Shown here in pieces: positions 19,200-31,527 of a DNA stretch of 64,000 nucleotides. The DNA comes from Diphasiastrum complanatum (Eukaryota; Streptophyta; Lycopodiopsida; Lycopodiales; Lycopodiaceae): positions 33,865,078 through 33,929,077 of the forward strand of contig CM055095.1 in the NCBI GenBank assembly GCA_029204225.1, written 5' to 3'. The notes below the pieces were generated by a model, which was given only the letters and a program-made list of their open reading frames with translations, had not been told where the DNA came from and ran no database searches. Position numbers and translations under genes: made by a program. Position 1 is the stretch's first letter. Each line of letters begins with the position of its first letter.

Positions 19200-22100
19200 G
19201 AAGTAGAGTAGGTGAAGATGAGTATCAAACCTAATAAATTCAGCCTTCTTGAGTCCATAAAAAACCTCAATGAGATCTCCCTTGAAATTGCCTCTCGCTC
19301 AAAATGGAGAATTGCTTTGGAAAATGGTTGAGACCAAAAGTTGGCCAAATCTCTTTCAATACTCCGTCAATTGGAGAGTGGAGGTGGAGCAAGGTGTGGA
19401 AAGTCTAGGCTGAGAGGATTTTGAAATCCATTTACAATGTGAAGAGAAAGAAGTAGTTCGGGGAACTAGCTATGGTGGCTTAGTTTTTGGAAAAATAAAA
19501 AAACCACGGATCTTTCTCTACGATTGATGGAATTGGGCACTGTAAAGTAATACCCAGCTTGATTTCACAGAGCCAAGCTAATCCTAGAAGGATGGAGTCA
19601 GCCATGAAACATTCAAGGAGCAATTGTCTTTTCTCTCTTAGGCTATGGAAACTTAGCTAGGATTTATAGCTTGAAAATGGTGGATATCTCTCTGTAATGG
19701 TCAAAATTTGGAGCTGTAAAGCATTGATAGTGGGTGCCCTAGTGCTTCTGATGGATTGCCAGGAGGCCACATTTGGTCGTGGATTAGGATGTGGGCATCA
19801 GACAACCTTTGAATAAGCCAGGGTTTCAAGCTAGGAATGCTTGGATCTTTCCCTATAGGATCATTTTTTTGAAAATCTACTGTGGTGTAGGTGGGTGGTT
19901 TAGCAAGGAGATTCAGCTGCTAAGAAACCATAGCAGGTCGCGGACCAGAGGAGGAGAAAGGTTGAAAACCTCAAAATCTGCCATAGCTATGAAGCTTGAG
20001 GAGAGATTATGGGAGCGTAAAGTTGGGCATAACACCCTCAAGAATCTCCTTCGATGCATAAACCAGCAGAAGACCATCGGATCTTAGATTAAGGAAGATC
20101 CATAGTAGAGATTTTGCGAAGTGGTGGCCATTGGATTGAAATCTATGGCGTAAATTCGTTTGAAAGGATCCACAAGGGGCTGAAAGTCAATTATGAAGGT
20201 TTTTCATTAAAAATTCTCATATGGAAAATCAAATTGGACCCGACATGCCAGAAGGGTATTTCTTCATCAAAAATCTTCAAAATGAAGATTCAATTCATTT
20301 TTGCAAGCAAAATGGTTTTGGACCTAACTAAGGCTAGAAGGCACCTATTTTGGCCATCCTTGGGCCAAAATAACCTTTGAAACTGGCTACTCAGAGCCAA
20401 CGGACAGAGCAAAATATTTGAGCAAGGAGAAATGCATTTTAGAGAGTTTTCATCACCATCTTATAAAGCGGAGTGCGAGTGACCTAGTGATGGGCTACAT
20501 TCGCAGTTTGGGTATTGTAGGGCCAAATCTGGGGCAATTTTTGGCTGGTGAAACCTGCTACAGGGCAGTACAATGAGGCATTATCACTTAGAAATTATTA
20601 TTACTTACTTCTGATAGGGTAATAGGGTGTTTGAAAGCGGTAAATGTCGTATGGGGGCAAATGATAGTGAAATTGTGTGGAGAAAGCTAGTATTGGCAAC
20701 GGAAGTGTAGTTTGGCGGCATGACTACTCATCATTGGCGACAATTTTGAGAGGGCAAGCAATCACAAGTGAGAGGTAGGCATGGTATGCCAGTTACGGGT
20801 AGAAAATTCTCATGATCAGATTCAACGCAATTTGGGGGAACGCTCACACAAGTATGATCGACAGTGGAATTGTCGAGTTGAGTGATAGATGCATCTGTGA
20901 CTTAAATATTTCTCGTTCAAAGGGAAATTGGGCTAGCTTGGAGGTACACACATTTTTGGCGGTCACGGGTGATTGAAGTGTGAGGTGGTGCCAAATAGTG
21001 GACTTACATTGTGTGGGACACGCGAAAGATGAAGAATGGGTCAGTAATCACACTTTGGATGCTCATGACAAGTGGTAAGTGTGATGTCTTGCAGTTTTTG
21101 CAGTTGGTAAGTCATATCAGATCAAGCCATTGTAGCTATGGAGCAGTGTATCAAGTTTGTCATCAGGGAGATTCAACTGCCAGTTTGGATGAGTCAAGTC
21201 AATTTTCCATCTTAGTATTTCATTAGAGATGCAGATTTCATTGATAGCAAAGAGCAAATCATTCGGTTTGGGCCATGGAAGATCTCACAAGTTCATTGAG
21301 AGTGATATTGGCATGTCACATCATGTGAGGGACTTGATGGTGGCTTTGGAGTTTGCATCTTAGTGTATTTTTAGGGAGTGGTTTGAAATCATTCACAAGA
21401 GCAACTTTGGAGCTAGCTTGGGGGAATACAGATGGGGCACTACATGGTAGATGCTCAGATCTTCGAGATCATGGATGACATTGGGATACCTGATAGGGAT
21501 ATGACTGTAGTATGACAAGATGATCATCAGAGGGCAACTATTTTAGATTGGACTCGAGTCATTGGTTGATGGATAGGACTTACATATGCGATTCATGATG
21601 GAATCAGGAAGATGCAAGTGCAAATGGGCAAAGCGTGAAGCTTTGAGAACCAGCTCTAGTATGGAGAGCTAATGGAGATCGCACGGTTGGGTGTGATCAG
21701 AGGGCAAACACTATGCTGAGTGTTTTTCTAGTGATCTACTAGAGGGGACATTGATGGCGAGGACTTCATGGTGTGCTCATTTGGGAGTACAGGTTGGCGA
21801 TTACAGTAGGGGGGCAATCATTGGTATTGGCATCAATGGGGAGGCATCTATCATGACGGGCGTGGATAAGTTACCTATAGATTTCATGCATTTGGATGTA
21901 TTTGTAGGAGTCCAGATTTGGTACAGGTGTTGGAACCTGTATGGTTTGGATTCACAGGCGGTGATATCAGATAGCCTAGAGGGAGTCACTCGGAGCCATA
22001 TACTTCACTATGATCAGGGAGACAGTGGTCTTGGGATCCCATGAGCGGCGACTCAGGGACATGTTTGCATTGGCATGATGTCGGGTGGCACATAGTCAGG

Positions 22101-22309
22101 GAGAGTGAGCATATGCTAAGAGGTAGGTGATGCCTCGACGATCTGCTTGGATAGTAGGATGGTGACCTGGATGGAGACATCAGGCGAGCATAGTATGTGG
22201 ATGACGAGTCCATTGGGGTGGCACTCAGGAAGATGGTACAGTTTCTCAGGTACGATACGTTATTGTATGCATAGTGGATGCTCTTTACCTGGTGCATCAT
22301 GCATGGTGA
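19200..22309. other. Unassigned region with repeated polypurine-like tracts
   Basis: I recognise no gene in these 3.1 kb. Short G-rich tracts of the form GGGGGCAA or GGGGGAA recur (near 20657, 20833, 21420 and 21810). Such tracts are typical of the spacer between pol and the 3' LTR in large Ty3 elements, where several polypurine tracts can occur. ORFs at 19791-20087 and 21751-22044 have no recognisable content. Confidence 0.35.
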
Positions 22310-22615
22310 CCTAGGTGATAGAGGCTCTCGAAGAAATTAAGTGCGGAATAGGAAACAGAGCTCTACCATAGAGAACTTGAACATGAACTTTACCAAACTA
22401 CAAGATCAGCATTGACTTAGATCGAATGGAGGAATGTCTGGCAGGTGTCGAAGACAACCACAAAGGGAGTTCATATTTACATAGTGTACTGGTGCTCAAA
22501 AATTGAAATTCGAGTGAGTTAGTGCTCAGGTATGAATTTGAGTGAGTTTAACTCGAACGTTTCGAGTTCTAATGAATCGAATCCTGGTGAGTTGGAGTGA
22601 CGCTTAATTCCAACA
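22310..22615 (-). repeat. Probable Copia 3' LTR, minus orientation
   Basis: On the minus strand the sequence after a 12-base G run and short purine tract begins TGTTGGAATTAAGCG (22615), a typical LTR start. The far end is unclear, near 22310. The C run on the plus strand (about 22617-22628) is the polypurine tract of the minus-strand element. Confidence 0.6.
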
Positions 22616-22635
22616 GCCCCCCCCCCCCCTTAAGC

Positions 22636-23260
22636 TTAACTCCTAGGATCCCGAATGAAATTAAACATTCTACATAATGCAATATGCTTTTCTCTCGTTT
22701 TTGTTAATCTTGATCTAGGTTGTTTGCCTAGTAGGCTCATCTCACAGACATCTCGAGTGTCAGTGGAGGCAACATTAAAGTTTAAATCCTTGACCATACT
22801 ATTATGATGCATATACAAGATTGATCTCATGTTTAAGTGTCCTAATCTGCGATGTACGTAAAGTACATTCTTGAGCAAGGTCAATTTACCATTTGGAAGA
22901 TAAAGACGTGTAGATCCTTTGCTTTCAATCCATAGTGCACTTGAGTTACTGAAGTAGACGTACTTCGAATCTGCTAGTGTGAGGTATTCGAATAAGGACT
23001 TACATGAAGTCATGTGCTGAGAAGTACCGGAATTGAGATACCAATCCAATGCATCTCTAATGGGTTTGTCTTGTATCATTAGTAGAGTTGGGCCTTCATA
23101 AGAGGTTGTGGCAAAATTAGATCCTCCATTTTGCTGCATCTTCTTCTTTGTTACATTGTGCTTGAGAACTCAACAATCCTTGATGTCGTGATTGGTTCTC
23201 TTGAAGATACAATGATCTAATCACGATCCTGTGCCCAAGAATGGTTCACAGTAGTGGCGC
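22636..23260 (-). pseudogene. Copia nucleocapsid-protease-pre-integrase remnant
   Basis: The minus strand first gives a degenerate zinc knuckle (CIFKRTNHDIKDC), then from 23139 an open frame: LDWYLNSGTSQHMTSC, where the catalytic Asp of the usual DSGA site is replaced by Asn, then LTLLKNVLYVHRRLGHLNMR, the pre-integrase start. The frame ends within 20 codons of the polypurine tract and LTR, so integrase, RT and RNase H are deleted. It is non-functional by both the active-site change and the deletion. Confidence 0.8.
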
Positions 23261-24637
23261 ACTATGTGCAGTGATCTTACTTAGCTAGCTACAGATAGAA
23301 TAACTATATTGTCTTGAATAGCTTTCACTCGCTCGGATATCTCTAATTCTAAGGAATCAGATTCGGCGCGATCAAGAAGGGGCTTGGATCTCCAACCGAG
23401 TGAGTATCGATGTAGTATAGGGTTTCGATCCAAAGGGGATAGGGATAAACTGCAAGCTAAAGATGGAATCTAAAGCTACTAAGAGTGTCAATCTTAGTGT
23501 TGGATCTAAAGGTGGAATGTCTTAGATTTGGGTGTGAGATTCTTCTCTCTCTCAATAGAAAGTATATACAAAATGGTGTCACATGTTTCTTTATAGAAAA
23601 ACCTAGGGTTAGGGTTTTTGGTTCACCCAAAAACCACGTGCCATAAGAATTTGACTTTATAAAAAGTCTTTGAACGAAATCGCGTTTTAACTACTTGGGT
23701 CTTCTTTCATTTTAGGCCCATTAGAGCATTGATCTACTTCTACTTCTCGTGCCATAGGCTTACGAGTACAGTGCACCTTCTACGGGTGTCTGACATTGCA
23801 TTATAAGTAGATCTAAGTCTTTATGCCGACTCGGCCATGCTTTGGCTTTGTTTCTGCTCATTGGCTGTTGTGGACTTCTCTGGTATTGGTGCTCCCGGTA
23901 ATTCTGGATTCTGGAGCTCCTTCTTGGTGATTTGTGGACGCTCTTTAACATAATTTGGTGGCTTGACTCCTTTTCTTGGTATCCATTATGCTCTTTTGAT
24001 ACCTAGAATCCGTTAGAAGAATCATGATGAAAATCTTCTAACATGTCCTCACTGCGAATTTGGTGACAGTCCCTTGGCACCTGTGTATGTCTTTGGCGTT
24101 GGTGTGCGTGGCAATGCGAAACCATGGCAAAAGAAGATGAGAAGGGGTATAGACAAGAAGGGGATTACAATCGGCAAAAAGTGAGAACAAATTTTTTGGC
24201 AACAAAATTTAGCTATAGAAGGGGAAAACAGAGGAAGCATAAGTACAAATCGATAAAAGTTACATAAGAAAGAGAAAATTGAACGAACGGTGAAAAGGAA
24301 AAAAATAAAAGTGAGTTCTTCAATGCTTTTTGTGGACTCCTTTTTTTTGCTTTTCTATTTCTCTTCATTTTTTTTTGAAATATACAGATAATAGATACAT
24401 GCTTCATGGAGTCACTTCGAGCTATGTGCCCTTCTTATCTTCGACATCTCGAATCTAACGGTGGGTTTGAGCGACCACGCAGATGAATCAGGACCACAGT
24501 GATCTAAGTGCATCTTAAAAGACATTGGAAGGCAAAAACTTACATTATCTAATTCTAAAAAGACATTGCATACCCAAAAATTACACCATTTATTTACAAA
24601 ATAGAGTTCATTACATTTTGTATAGTAGATGACAATG

Positions 24638-24638
<1 letters not shown>
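23261..24638. other. No gene recognised
   Basis: Only short ORFs of random appearance. Probably 5' remnants of the minus-strand Copia and unrelated AT-rich DNA. Confidence 0.4.

Positions 24639-24639
<1 letters not shown>

Positions 24640-24701
<62 letters not shown>
24640..24701. repeat. (GA)n microsatellite, about 30 units
   Basis: An uninterrupted alternating GA run of about 60 bp. It is read as Ser-Leu repeats in the minus-strand frame, which is not a real protein. Confidence 0.97.
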
Positions 24702-24703
<2 letters not shown>

Positions 24704-24828
24704 GCGAGTTGGTGGGACATGGAAAGTAATCATATATTGATGGAAGGCCATGCAAATCTGGAAATAAGTAGGATATGTTAATAGTTCTTATGGTTTTCCT
24801 AGTTTAACAAATTGTATTTTTTAAGAGC

Positions 24829-24978
24829 GTAACAATGACATGGAAGATTGTTTTACTAGATTCGTTAAAGTTACTTATGTGATGGTTTGTGCTTGTAAAT
24901 CATTGCAAGCTGGAGATGAATTATTCATTAGCTATGACTATAATCTCTTATATTTGCATCCTCCAATAATGTCTGCAT
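24829..24978 (+). pseudogene. Possible SET-domain C-terminal fragment
   Basis: A frame of about 50 codons reads NNDMEDCFTRFVKVTYVMVC then CKSLQAGDELFISYDYNLLY and ends in TAA at about 24976. The segment AGDELFISYDYN resembles the conserved end of SET methyltransferase domains (AGEEL-x(3-4)-YxY). It is too short to be sure, and the preceding NHS-type substrate motif is not present. It overlaps the minus-strand ORF at its 3' end. Confidence 0.22.
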
Positions 24979-25490
24979 AAGGCATGCCAATCACCCCAAT
25001 TGTACTCAGGGCCTCCATACACCATGAGTGTGACATATCTACCTGGAGGCACTTCCACATGAGTGTGAATATACAAGCTTAGGTCGGCATCTAGAAATAG
25101 TAAGCTAGGAAAGAGCTGATAGGTTCGGTTCCAGTACTGAAATGTATCATCTACTCTAGGGAAAGCAGCGGACTCTGGCCAACATCCATATCATGCACGG
25201 TTGAAAGGTTTCTGGATGGCAAATAGCTGTGGTGGGACAATACCTATGGTGTCGGATATTTGGTCCAAAATATTTGCACTCACATTATGAATACGCAAAG
25301 TTTTAACCTTTTTATTTAGTGCCCTGATTTGTCTCCGATGACGTGTTCTATCTACAAGAGGGCGGTCCGTAGTATTAATAGAAGAAGATTTGGAGGGGAT
25401 CTCAATGGGTGACTCCATCACATTTTGAAATAACCCCAAAGGAAAATCTCCAACATCATTTATTGTGGTCCGGACCTATGACAACGCCAT
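24945..25490 (-). pseudogene. Unrecognised degraded ORF, minus strand
   Basis: A minus-strand frame of about 170 codons with a single TGA (near 25190). It contains a basic stretch (DRTRHRRQIRALNKKVKTLR), then ISDTIGIVPPQLFAIQKPFN, and after the stop FPRVDDTFQYWNRTYQLFPS and HVEVPPGRYVTLMVYGGPEY. The aromatic-rich, well-spaced composition looks like a genuine former protein and not a shadow ORF. It ends just left of the possible SET fragment. I do not recognise the family and cannot say whether it came from a host gene or an element. Confidence 0.4.
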
Positions 25491-26196
25491 TATCATATAC
25501 AACTATGTATTACACAAAGGATTTGTGTTTTACTATCGTACTCCGATTATAGATAACACATGTGCTGGCTCATGACAAATCCTTTTTTGTAGATAATTTA
25601 TATTTCTCGTTATAGTTTTATGTTAACTCTCTCACAAATCCACACTCAATTAAAGGTTGTTGTTGTGGTAATGCATGAAGAATCGATAGTTGCGAAGATA
25701 TTATGGCATCCTCACAGGATAACACATCCACCTCTATTCAGGTACGAGCTTTAGCTATATTATAAAGAGGTCTCTTCAAAATAAACGTAAGACATAGTTT
25801 CATTAGTTCGAGAAAATAGAAGCGTTATAAATCAGAAGCTTTCCTCAACAACAATTTATTGTTATAACCTTTTCAATGCAAACACGGTGTAGACAATAAT
25901 TTGCTTAACTCCAAACATATAATTGTGGTTTCTTCTGGATCGGGGGTACTTGGAACACATGGATATGCGCAAGAGTCGTAATAGTCTTGTGGGTTAGAAT
26001 GGCATGGGGATGCCCTAACACAACGGTAGGGACTATAGTAGCCAATGATATTCTTCTGAACTATGTAGGTTTCATATGTGCCCTTTCAAGTTTATACTAT
26101 GAACAAAATTAGGACTTGAGCTTGAGCACCCCTGGAAAACATGGATATGCTCAGGGGTCTTGACACCATTACACGACTTGTTATACAGGTCCAAGG
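25491..26196. other. No gene recognised
   Basis: Left flank of the chromovirus insertion. AT-rich and without a credible ORF. Confidence 0.45.
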
Positions 26197-26201
26197 GTTA
26201 G

Positions 26202-27119
26202 TGTTGTAAAGCTGACTCAGGTGCACTCAACGTGCCCTGTAAGACTCTAAGGGGTGACACTCCCTAAGGTCCCAGAGCAAGTTAGAACGTCAAGGACTGA
26301 GCCTCCGACCTGTGGTGAGCCAGTCAAGTAGTCACAAGTCATGAGCTAGCTCTGGAGCTCGAGTCATGGCCTAGTCAGGAAGCAAGTTGATTCAGCCACC
26401 GGAACGGCTCCCGGGACCCATGTCCGGGAGCCAGACTGATTCTGCCAGGCTTGCCAGGCTTAATCAGCAAAATAAAAACTAAGTCCCAAAAAGCGTGCTT
26501 TACCAGAAAGCACTATGTTTCAGAATAGAGGGAGAGCGCCGAATCACAGCAGAACTATAGGGGGAGTCCGGCAGACAGAAACTTGGGCAGCTCAACCAGC
26601 GCCAGGAATCCAGTCGCCAGGTCTCAGCTCCCTCTACCAGCACGAGCCAGGCACAATGCCCAGCACGTATTGGTGGCCCCGAGACCGGTCAGTCTATGTA
26701 TGAATGTAACCTCTTCCAAATCTAATAAAGTTGATCCTTGGGGATGATTACCATTTCGGTTTCGCCTCCGGGACTGGTCCAAGTGGAAGGACCCTTACTA
26801 CAACCTTTTTGCGTCGCTGGCGCCTAAGGGTCCCTGTCATCGACATGGGGCTTGCTGCTATGCCAGTTGGTCAGTTTGGCGACCACTATGCCTTGGGTTT
26901 CATGTGTGGCTTGTCTTTACCTTTGGTTACCTTTTGGGGACGGATTCTGAGTTGGCTTTCGGGTTGGTTGGGATTCCAGTTTTCTTAAGTCTGAATGGTT
27001 AAGCTTGTTACGATTCTGAGTTGGCTTTTACGTAAGTGCATGATGGATGAATGTTAGACTTAAGCGCGTGTTGGGAAAACCGCTCAAGTCCTAGCGCCCT
27101 TTGAGGCGCCGGCGCAACA
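26202..27119 (+). repeat. 5' LTR of the chromovirus
   Basis: 918 bp, ends in GCGCCGGCGCAACA. It has a TATA-free, GC-richer composition than its surroundings, and repeats the phrase TCTGAGTTGGCTTT at two places about 60 bp apart. Confidence 0.95.
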
Positions 27120-27121
27120 TG

Positions 27122-27133
27122 TGGTATCAGAGC
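27122..27133 (+). other. Primer-binding site (tRNA-Met) of the chromovirus
   Basis: TGGTATCAGAGC starts two bases after the LTR end. Confidence 0.93.
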
Positions 27134-27204
27134 CGACTAGCCGGTCAGCTACGCAAGTCTCACAGGGATGGCCACGTTTTTGGGATTTGTCAGGACAACC
27201 GTTG

Positions 27205-27600
27205 CGCAAGGTGCTGCCCACAGTGTAAGCACGGGTGCGTCCACGGTCGGGGTGGTCGGCAGAACGGGGGACTTGATGAGTCAAAGTGCTGCCCTCGAGG
27301 TGTAAGCACGGTCAGTTCTCGCGGTTCGGGCCTGGCGCTGTCTGCACGTAGGACGGATGAGGCAAAGTGCTGCCTAGGTAGGTGAAAGCACGGTCTGTAC
27401 CTTGTGGGGTGCGGGGCGACATATTCGAACTGTACGGGTTAACCATTGATACAGAGATGCTGCTCGAATTCGGGTGTAAAGCACGGGTGGTTAGCTGCCG
27501 GTGCGGGATAGCTGCCGATCGTTTAGCTATAAGGGCTATCGACCAAAAAGTGGTGGGGCGTGACTGAGGCAATGTGCTGCTTAATGGTGAAAGCACGGAT
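27205..27600 (+). repeat. Leader array of five GTGCT/AGCAC hairpins
   Basis: A diverged unit (roughly GAGGCAAAGTGCTGCC, spacer, GTAAGCACGG) occurs five times. Stem arms GTGCT and AGCAC lie at 27211-27215/27228-27232, 27286-27290/27305-27309, 27367-27371/27387-27391, 27457-27461/27480-27484 (first arm ATGCT) and 27574-27578/27592-27596. Spacing is 75-117 bp. In four of five copies the arms pair perfectly. The position between primer site and first ORF is where a packaging or dimerisation signal would be; that role is inference. Confidence 0.75.
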
Positions 27601-27834
27601 GGTTGGATGGATGTTTCCCCGTGGGCTAATTCTGTGATAGATTTGTGTGGGCGCGGCTAGGCAAAGATCCTACGTCCGGTCTCAAGGGGAATGTGACTTG
27701 AGAGAGATCCTCTGTTTAGCTTTGGTTGGTATGTTCGTTTGTGGTGTGCTTGCCTGGACATGAATTATCCCTGACTACTTCTTTTGATCCAGGTGATCTG
27801 ATCTAGTTGGGAGTTGTGAGAGGAGCTTACATTT

Positions 27835-28440
27835 ATGAGTGGACGACGCACAAGTATGGAAAGGAACTTCCATGGGGCAACCCCCAAGATTGGTTCAAGA
27901 TTGTTATTCTTATCAGGAAAGATCGCGGGGAGGAAGTCAGATTTCATGATCGACTCCGGAGCTTCACATAACTATATCTCAAGGAGCGTAGTGGAACAAT
28001 TCAGCTTGCCGACCAGGAATGTTACATCTACTCTCAAGGTAGAAACAGCGAAGGGAGCACTAGATGCAGACAAAGCGACATTGAACATCCCGGTGCAGAT
28101 TGGAAGATGGAAGGCTAAAGTTAGCTTTGTGATTTTAGAGATGGATGCCTTTGATGTGATTTTGGGCCTCCCTTGGTTAAATGAACACTGTATCGCAGTT
28201 TTGGGTAGGAGCTCAAACTTGGTCCTCTTGGATTATAAGGGACAAATCTGCGTGACAAAAGCCCTGCCCGGAGGAAATGCTAAGGATACCGATATTGAAC
28301 AAAATCTGGTTGCAGCATTAGTGATGAAAAGAATGGCGAAAGGGAAAAGGTCAAAGTGCTTTCTTTGCATTTGTCGAGAAGTCCCAGATGGAAAAGCGTG
28401 CGACAAGAAAACTTGCCAAAAGAAGTGGCAGATCTGTTAG
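27835..28440 (+). CDS. Chromovirus protease region (5' part of pro-pol)
   Basis: A 201-residue frame from ATG 27835, preceded in frame by a TGA at 27817-27819. The retropepsin-type active site [12 protein letters not shown] lies at about residues 37-48, and [17 protein letters not shown] at about 103-119 is the second conserved protease block. No capsid or zinc-knuckle sequence precedes it, so the ORF begins directly at the protease. The last 15 residues are read out of frame: the sequence resembling the protease-RT linker continues in the next frame from about 28395, where one extra base appears to have been gained. It is therefore probably the front of one pro-pol ORF ending at 31316. Confidence 0.85.
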   Translation: MSGRRTSMERNFHGATPKIGSRLLFLSGKIAGRKSDFMIDSGASHNYISRSVVEQFSLPTRNVTSTLKVETAKGALDADKATLNIPVQIGRWKAKVSFVILEMDAFDVILGLPWLNEHCIAVLGRSSNLVLLDYKGQICVTKALPGGNAKDTDIEQNLVAALVMKRMAKGKRSKCFLCICREVPDGKACDKKTCQKKWQIC

Positions 28441-31316
28441 AAGAATTTAGCGATGTGTTCCCGGAAGAACTCCCAGCTAAGCTACCTCCTCGAAGACCAG
28501 TGGAACATAAAATTGAGTTGGTACCAGGAACAGAGCCAACTTCACGAGCACCCTACAGAATGTCACAAGAAGAGTTGGCGGAACTGAAACGACAACTTGG
28601 TGAATTGATAGACAAAGGTTTTAGTAGACCGAGCGCTTCACCTTTTGGAGCCCCAGTGTTGTTCGTGGAAAAGGCAGACAAAACTCTTCGAATGTGTGTG
28701 GATTATCGCATGCTTAACAAGAGTACCATCAAGAACAAGTACCCCATGCCTAGAATTGATGACCTATTCGACCAACTCAAACATGCCAAATACTTTAGCC
28801 AAATAGATCTCAGATCTGGATATCATCAAATTCGAATAGCTAAAGGTGATGAGCACAAAACGGCGTTTCGAACGCGGTACGGAAGTCACGAGCTCCTAGT
28901 GATGCCATTCGGTCTAACAAACGCACCAGCCACTTTTTGCACGTTGATGAACAATATATTTCAAGACTGCCTGGATGAATTCGTCATTGTGTACATTGAT
29001 GACATATTAGTATTTAGCCGGAACCTTAAAGATCACATTCAACATTTAAGGACAGTTCTCCAACGACTGAGGAGGACCTGCTTGTTCGCGAAAAGAGAGA
29101 AATGTGAGTTTGTGGTGGAGGAAGTTGACTTCCTTGGACATGTTATAGGCCACGGACGGATTCGAATGGATCCTAAGAAGATCAAGGCTATCTTGGATTG
29201 GCTAGCACCTAAAACTGTTCATGGCATCAAATCCTTTGTGGGCTTATGTAACTTTTACAGGAGATTCATTGAGGCATTTAGCAAAATTGTGGCACCACTG
29301 TTGGAGCAGACCAAGACTCATCTGAAGATGACATGGACACCGGAATGTGAAGCAGCGTTCCAAGAACTAAAACGACGGATCACTCAAGAACCCATCCTTG
29401 CCTTACCGGACTTTAGCAAACCTTTTGAAATACATACAGATGCGTCGAACTTTGCTATTGGGGCCGTACTGATGCAAGACGGAAAACCTGTTGCATATTT
29501 TTCAAAGAAATTGAGTGACGTAGAGCGACGATGGCCAACTCATGAAAAAGAAATGGTCGCAGTAGTCCAAGCAGTGGAGCATTGGAGACATTATGTGGCA
29601 GGAAAACCCTTTAAGGCGTTCACTGATAATGTATCACTCAAGTACTTCTCATCCCAAGGTATGCTCACGCCAAAGCAAATGCGATGGCAAAACTTTCTCT
29701 CAAAATTCAATATAGACATTTTACACACGGCGGGAAAGAACAATGTGGTGGCGGACGCACTAAGTAGACAAGAACACTTGATGGCAACAGTGACAACTCA
29801 GGTGACTGACCTACTCCAAGAAATCAGAGAGAATTATGGTGTAGATGCGTTGGCGAAGGACTTAATGATCGAATTCCAGCTGGGAAAGCCTCATAAACAT
29901 TTCACTTGGAAAGATCAAATGGTTGTTTATAAACAACGCAGATTATATGTCCCAGACAACATCAACCTGAGGAAGAAAGTCTTGCGAGAACATCATGACG
30001 TACTAGCCGCCGGGCATCCAGGGGTGAATCGCATGTATGAACTTCTCAAAAGAGGCTTCTATTGGCCAAGTATGTGGGCAGACATTGAATCCTATGTACA
30101 AACATGCCCGACATGTCAACAAGTGAAGGTGGAACCGCTAGCTCCGGCTGGACTACTCCAACCATTACAGGTATCAGCATACCCATGGGATTCGGTGAGC
30201 ATGGATTTTATTGTTCAACTACCACGGTGCCAAGGATTCGACTCAATTTATGTGGTGGTTGACCGCTTTTCAAAGCAAGTTCATCTAGTACCAACTAAAA
30301 GTTCAGTGACAGCTGAAGAAGTGGCAAGGTTATTTTTCAAATGTGTTTTCAAATACCACGGCCTGCCTAGAACGATTATTTCTGACCGGGACACCAAGTT
30401 CGTCGAAAAGTTTTGGACTTGTCTATTTCGCCTCGTGGGAACCGGATTGAATTTTAGTACTGCATATCATCCTCAGACAGATGGGCAAACGGAGCGAGTC
30501 AATCGACAGATTGAACAATATTTACGAAATTATGTCGCTTGGGACCAATCCGATTGGGTCAACTACTTGGATATTCTCGAGTTTGCACATAACAACCAAG
30601 TGAACAGATCTACTGGAAGGGCACCCTTCGAGATAAGCAATGGTCGGCTACCGATTGTTCCAAGCTCTTTTCTTACAGGCGTGCAGGAAACACCAGTACC
30701 CACTGTAGAGGAATTCATCAATGAGTGGCACACAAAGCTGACCGAGGTGAAGGCGTTTTTAGAGCAGTCACAAAGGAGTATGGCAGCGGACGTAAACCCA
30801 CATCGACGAGAACTGGAATTTGAGGAAGGTGATCAAGTATGGCTGAACACAAAGAACATTGCGCTACCAAAAGGTTTTTCTCATAAGTTTGCTCGACCTT
30901 ATGCGGGACCATATTATGTCACCAAGAAGATCAACCCAGTGGCTTATCGATTAGCGTTGTCATCCAGCTTGGATATACACAATGTGTTTCATATCTCATT
31001 ACTCAAACGGTACAAACCAGATGAGCGATTTGATCGGCAACACGAACTCCGTCACCCACCAACGACACTTGATGATACGAAGAGGCAGCTTGTACCAGAA
31101 CAAATATTGACACATAGAAAGCGAACTGGCGTTCAACGTGAATATCTAGTGAAGTGGCTACGGGCTCCACTTATTGAGGCTTCTTGGGAGTACGAAGACA
31201 AACTTAAGGAGGGAGCCCCTGAAGTACTAGCAGATTATCTGCAGAAGAACCAACGCAATAGCCGTTTTCCCAGATCGGCACACAAAGCACTACCTGGCGG
31301 CATGCCTCTTACATAA
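28356..31316 (+). CDS. Chromovirus polyprotein: reverse transcriptase, RNase H, integrase, chromodomain
   Basis: 986 codons without a stop; the real polyprotein begins upstream in the protease frame. Order along the ORF: RT (about residues 40-265) with [16 protein letters not shown] and the catalytic [10 protein letters not shown]; RNase H (about 350-475) with [20 protein letters not shown] and [19 protein letters not shown]; integrase zinc region ([28 protein letters not shown]); integrase core with [18 protein letters not shown] and [13 protein letters not shown] supplying the DDE residues; the GPY/F module ([20 protein letters not shown]); and a chromodomain near 912-962 ([20 protein letters not shown]). 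The DDE triad and YIDD are intact. Length and domain order fit plant chromoviruses. It copies element RNA to DNA and inserts it. Confidence 0.95.
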   Translation: MLSLHLSRSPRWKSVRQENLPKEVADLLEEFSDVFPEELPAKLPPRRPVEHKIELVPGTEPTSRAPYRMSQEELAELKRQLGELIDKGFSRPSASPFGAPVLFVEKADKTLRMCVDYRMLNKSTIKNKYPMPRIDDLFDQLKHAKYFSQIDLRSGYHQIRIAKGDEHKTAFRTRYGSHELLVMPFGLTNAPATFCTLMNNIFQDCLDEFVIVYIDDILVFSRNLKDHIQHLRTVLQRLRRTCLFAKREKCEFVVEEVDFLGHVIGHGRIRMDPKKIKAILDWLAPKTVHGIKSFVGLCNFYRRFIEAFSKIVAPLLEQTKTHLKMTWTPECEAAFQELKRRITQEPILALPDFSKPFEIHTDASNFAIGAVLMQDGKPVAYFSKKLSDVERRWPTHEKEMVAVVQAVEHWRHYVAGKPFKAFTDNVSLKYFSSQGMLTPKQMRWQNFLSKFNIDILHTAGKNNVVADALSRQEHLMATVTTQVTDLLQEIRENYGVDALAKDLMIEFQLGKPHKHFTWKDQMVVYKQRRLYVPDNINLRKKVLREHHDVLAAGHPGVNRMYELLKRGFYWPSMWADIESYVQTCPTCQQVKVEPLAPAGLLQPLQVSAYPWDSVSMDFIVQLPRCQGFDSIYVVVDRFSKQVHLVPTKSSVTAEEVARLFFKCVFKYHGLPRTIISDRDTKFVEKFWTCLFRLVGTGLNFSTAYHPQTDGQTERVNRQIEQYLRNYVAWDQSDWVNYLDILEFAHNNQVNRSTGRAPFEISNGRLPIVPSSFLTGVQETPVPTVEEFINEWHTKLTEVKAFLEQSQRSMAADVNPHRRELEFEEGDQVWLNTKNIALPKGFSHKFARPYAGPYYVTKKINPVAYRLALSSSLDIHNVFHISLLKRYKPDERFDRQHELRHPPTTLDDTKRQLVPEQILTHRKRTGVQREYLVKWLRAPLIEASWEYEDKLKEGAPEVLADYLQKNQRNSRFPRSAHKALPGGMPLT

Positions 31317-31517
31317 ACATTCATGGCCATTCTGAAGTTTGCCAATAAATCACTTGCAGCTTTACACAGGTTTTACGTAAGTGAACTTTATCTACACTTT
31401 TCCTGTGCTACTGCCAATGTATTTTGTAATTCAAAGTTGCTAAGGCCAGTGAATTAAGCCCGTGCCATACGTCCTAGGTCTAGTTTGGCCCTAATGAGGA
31501 CATCAGCTTTTTCAAAC

Positions 31518-31527
31518 GAGGGGAGGA
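31518..31527 (+). other. Polypurine tract of the chromovirus
   Basis: GAGGGGAGGA directly precedes the 3' LTR and would prime plus-strand DNA synthesis. Confidence 0.85.

Noticed and set aside
24412-24720. ORF with a Ser-Leu repeat
   Set aside because: It is translation of the GA microsatellite.
28356-28440. Programmed ribosomal frameshift in the chromovirus
   Set aside because: No slippery heptamer in the zero frame and the residues near the joint suggest a one-base insertion instead.
30718-30912. Minus-strand ORF inside the chromovirus integrase
   Set aside because: Antisense shadow of a well supported coding region.
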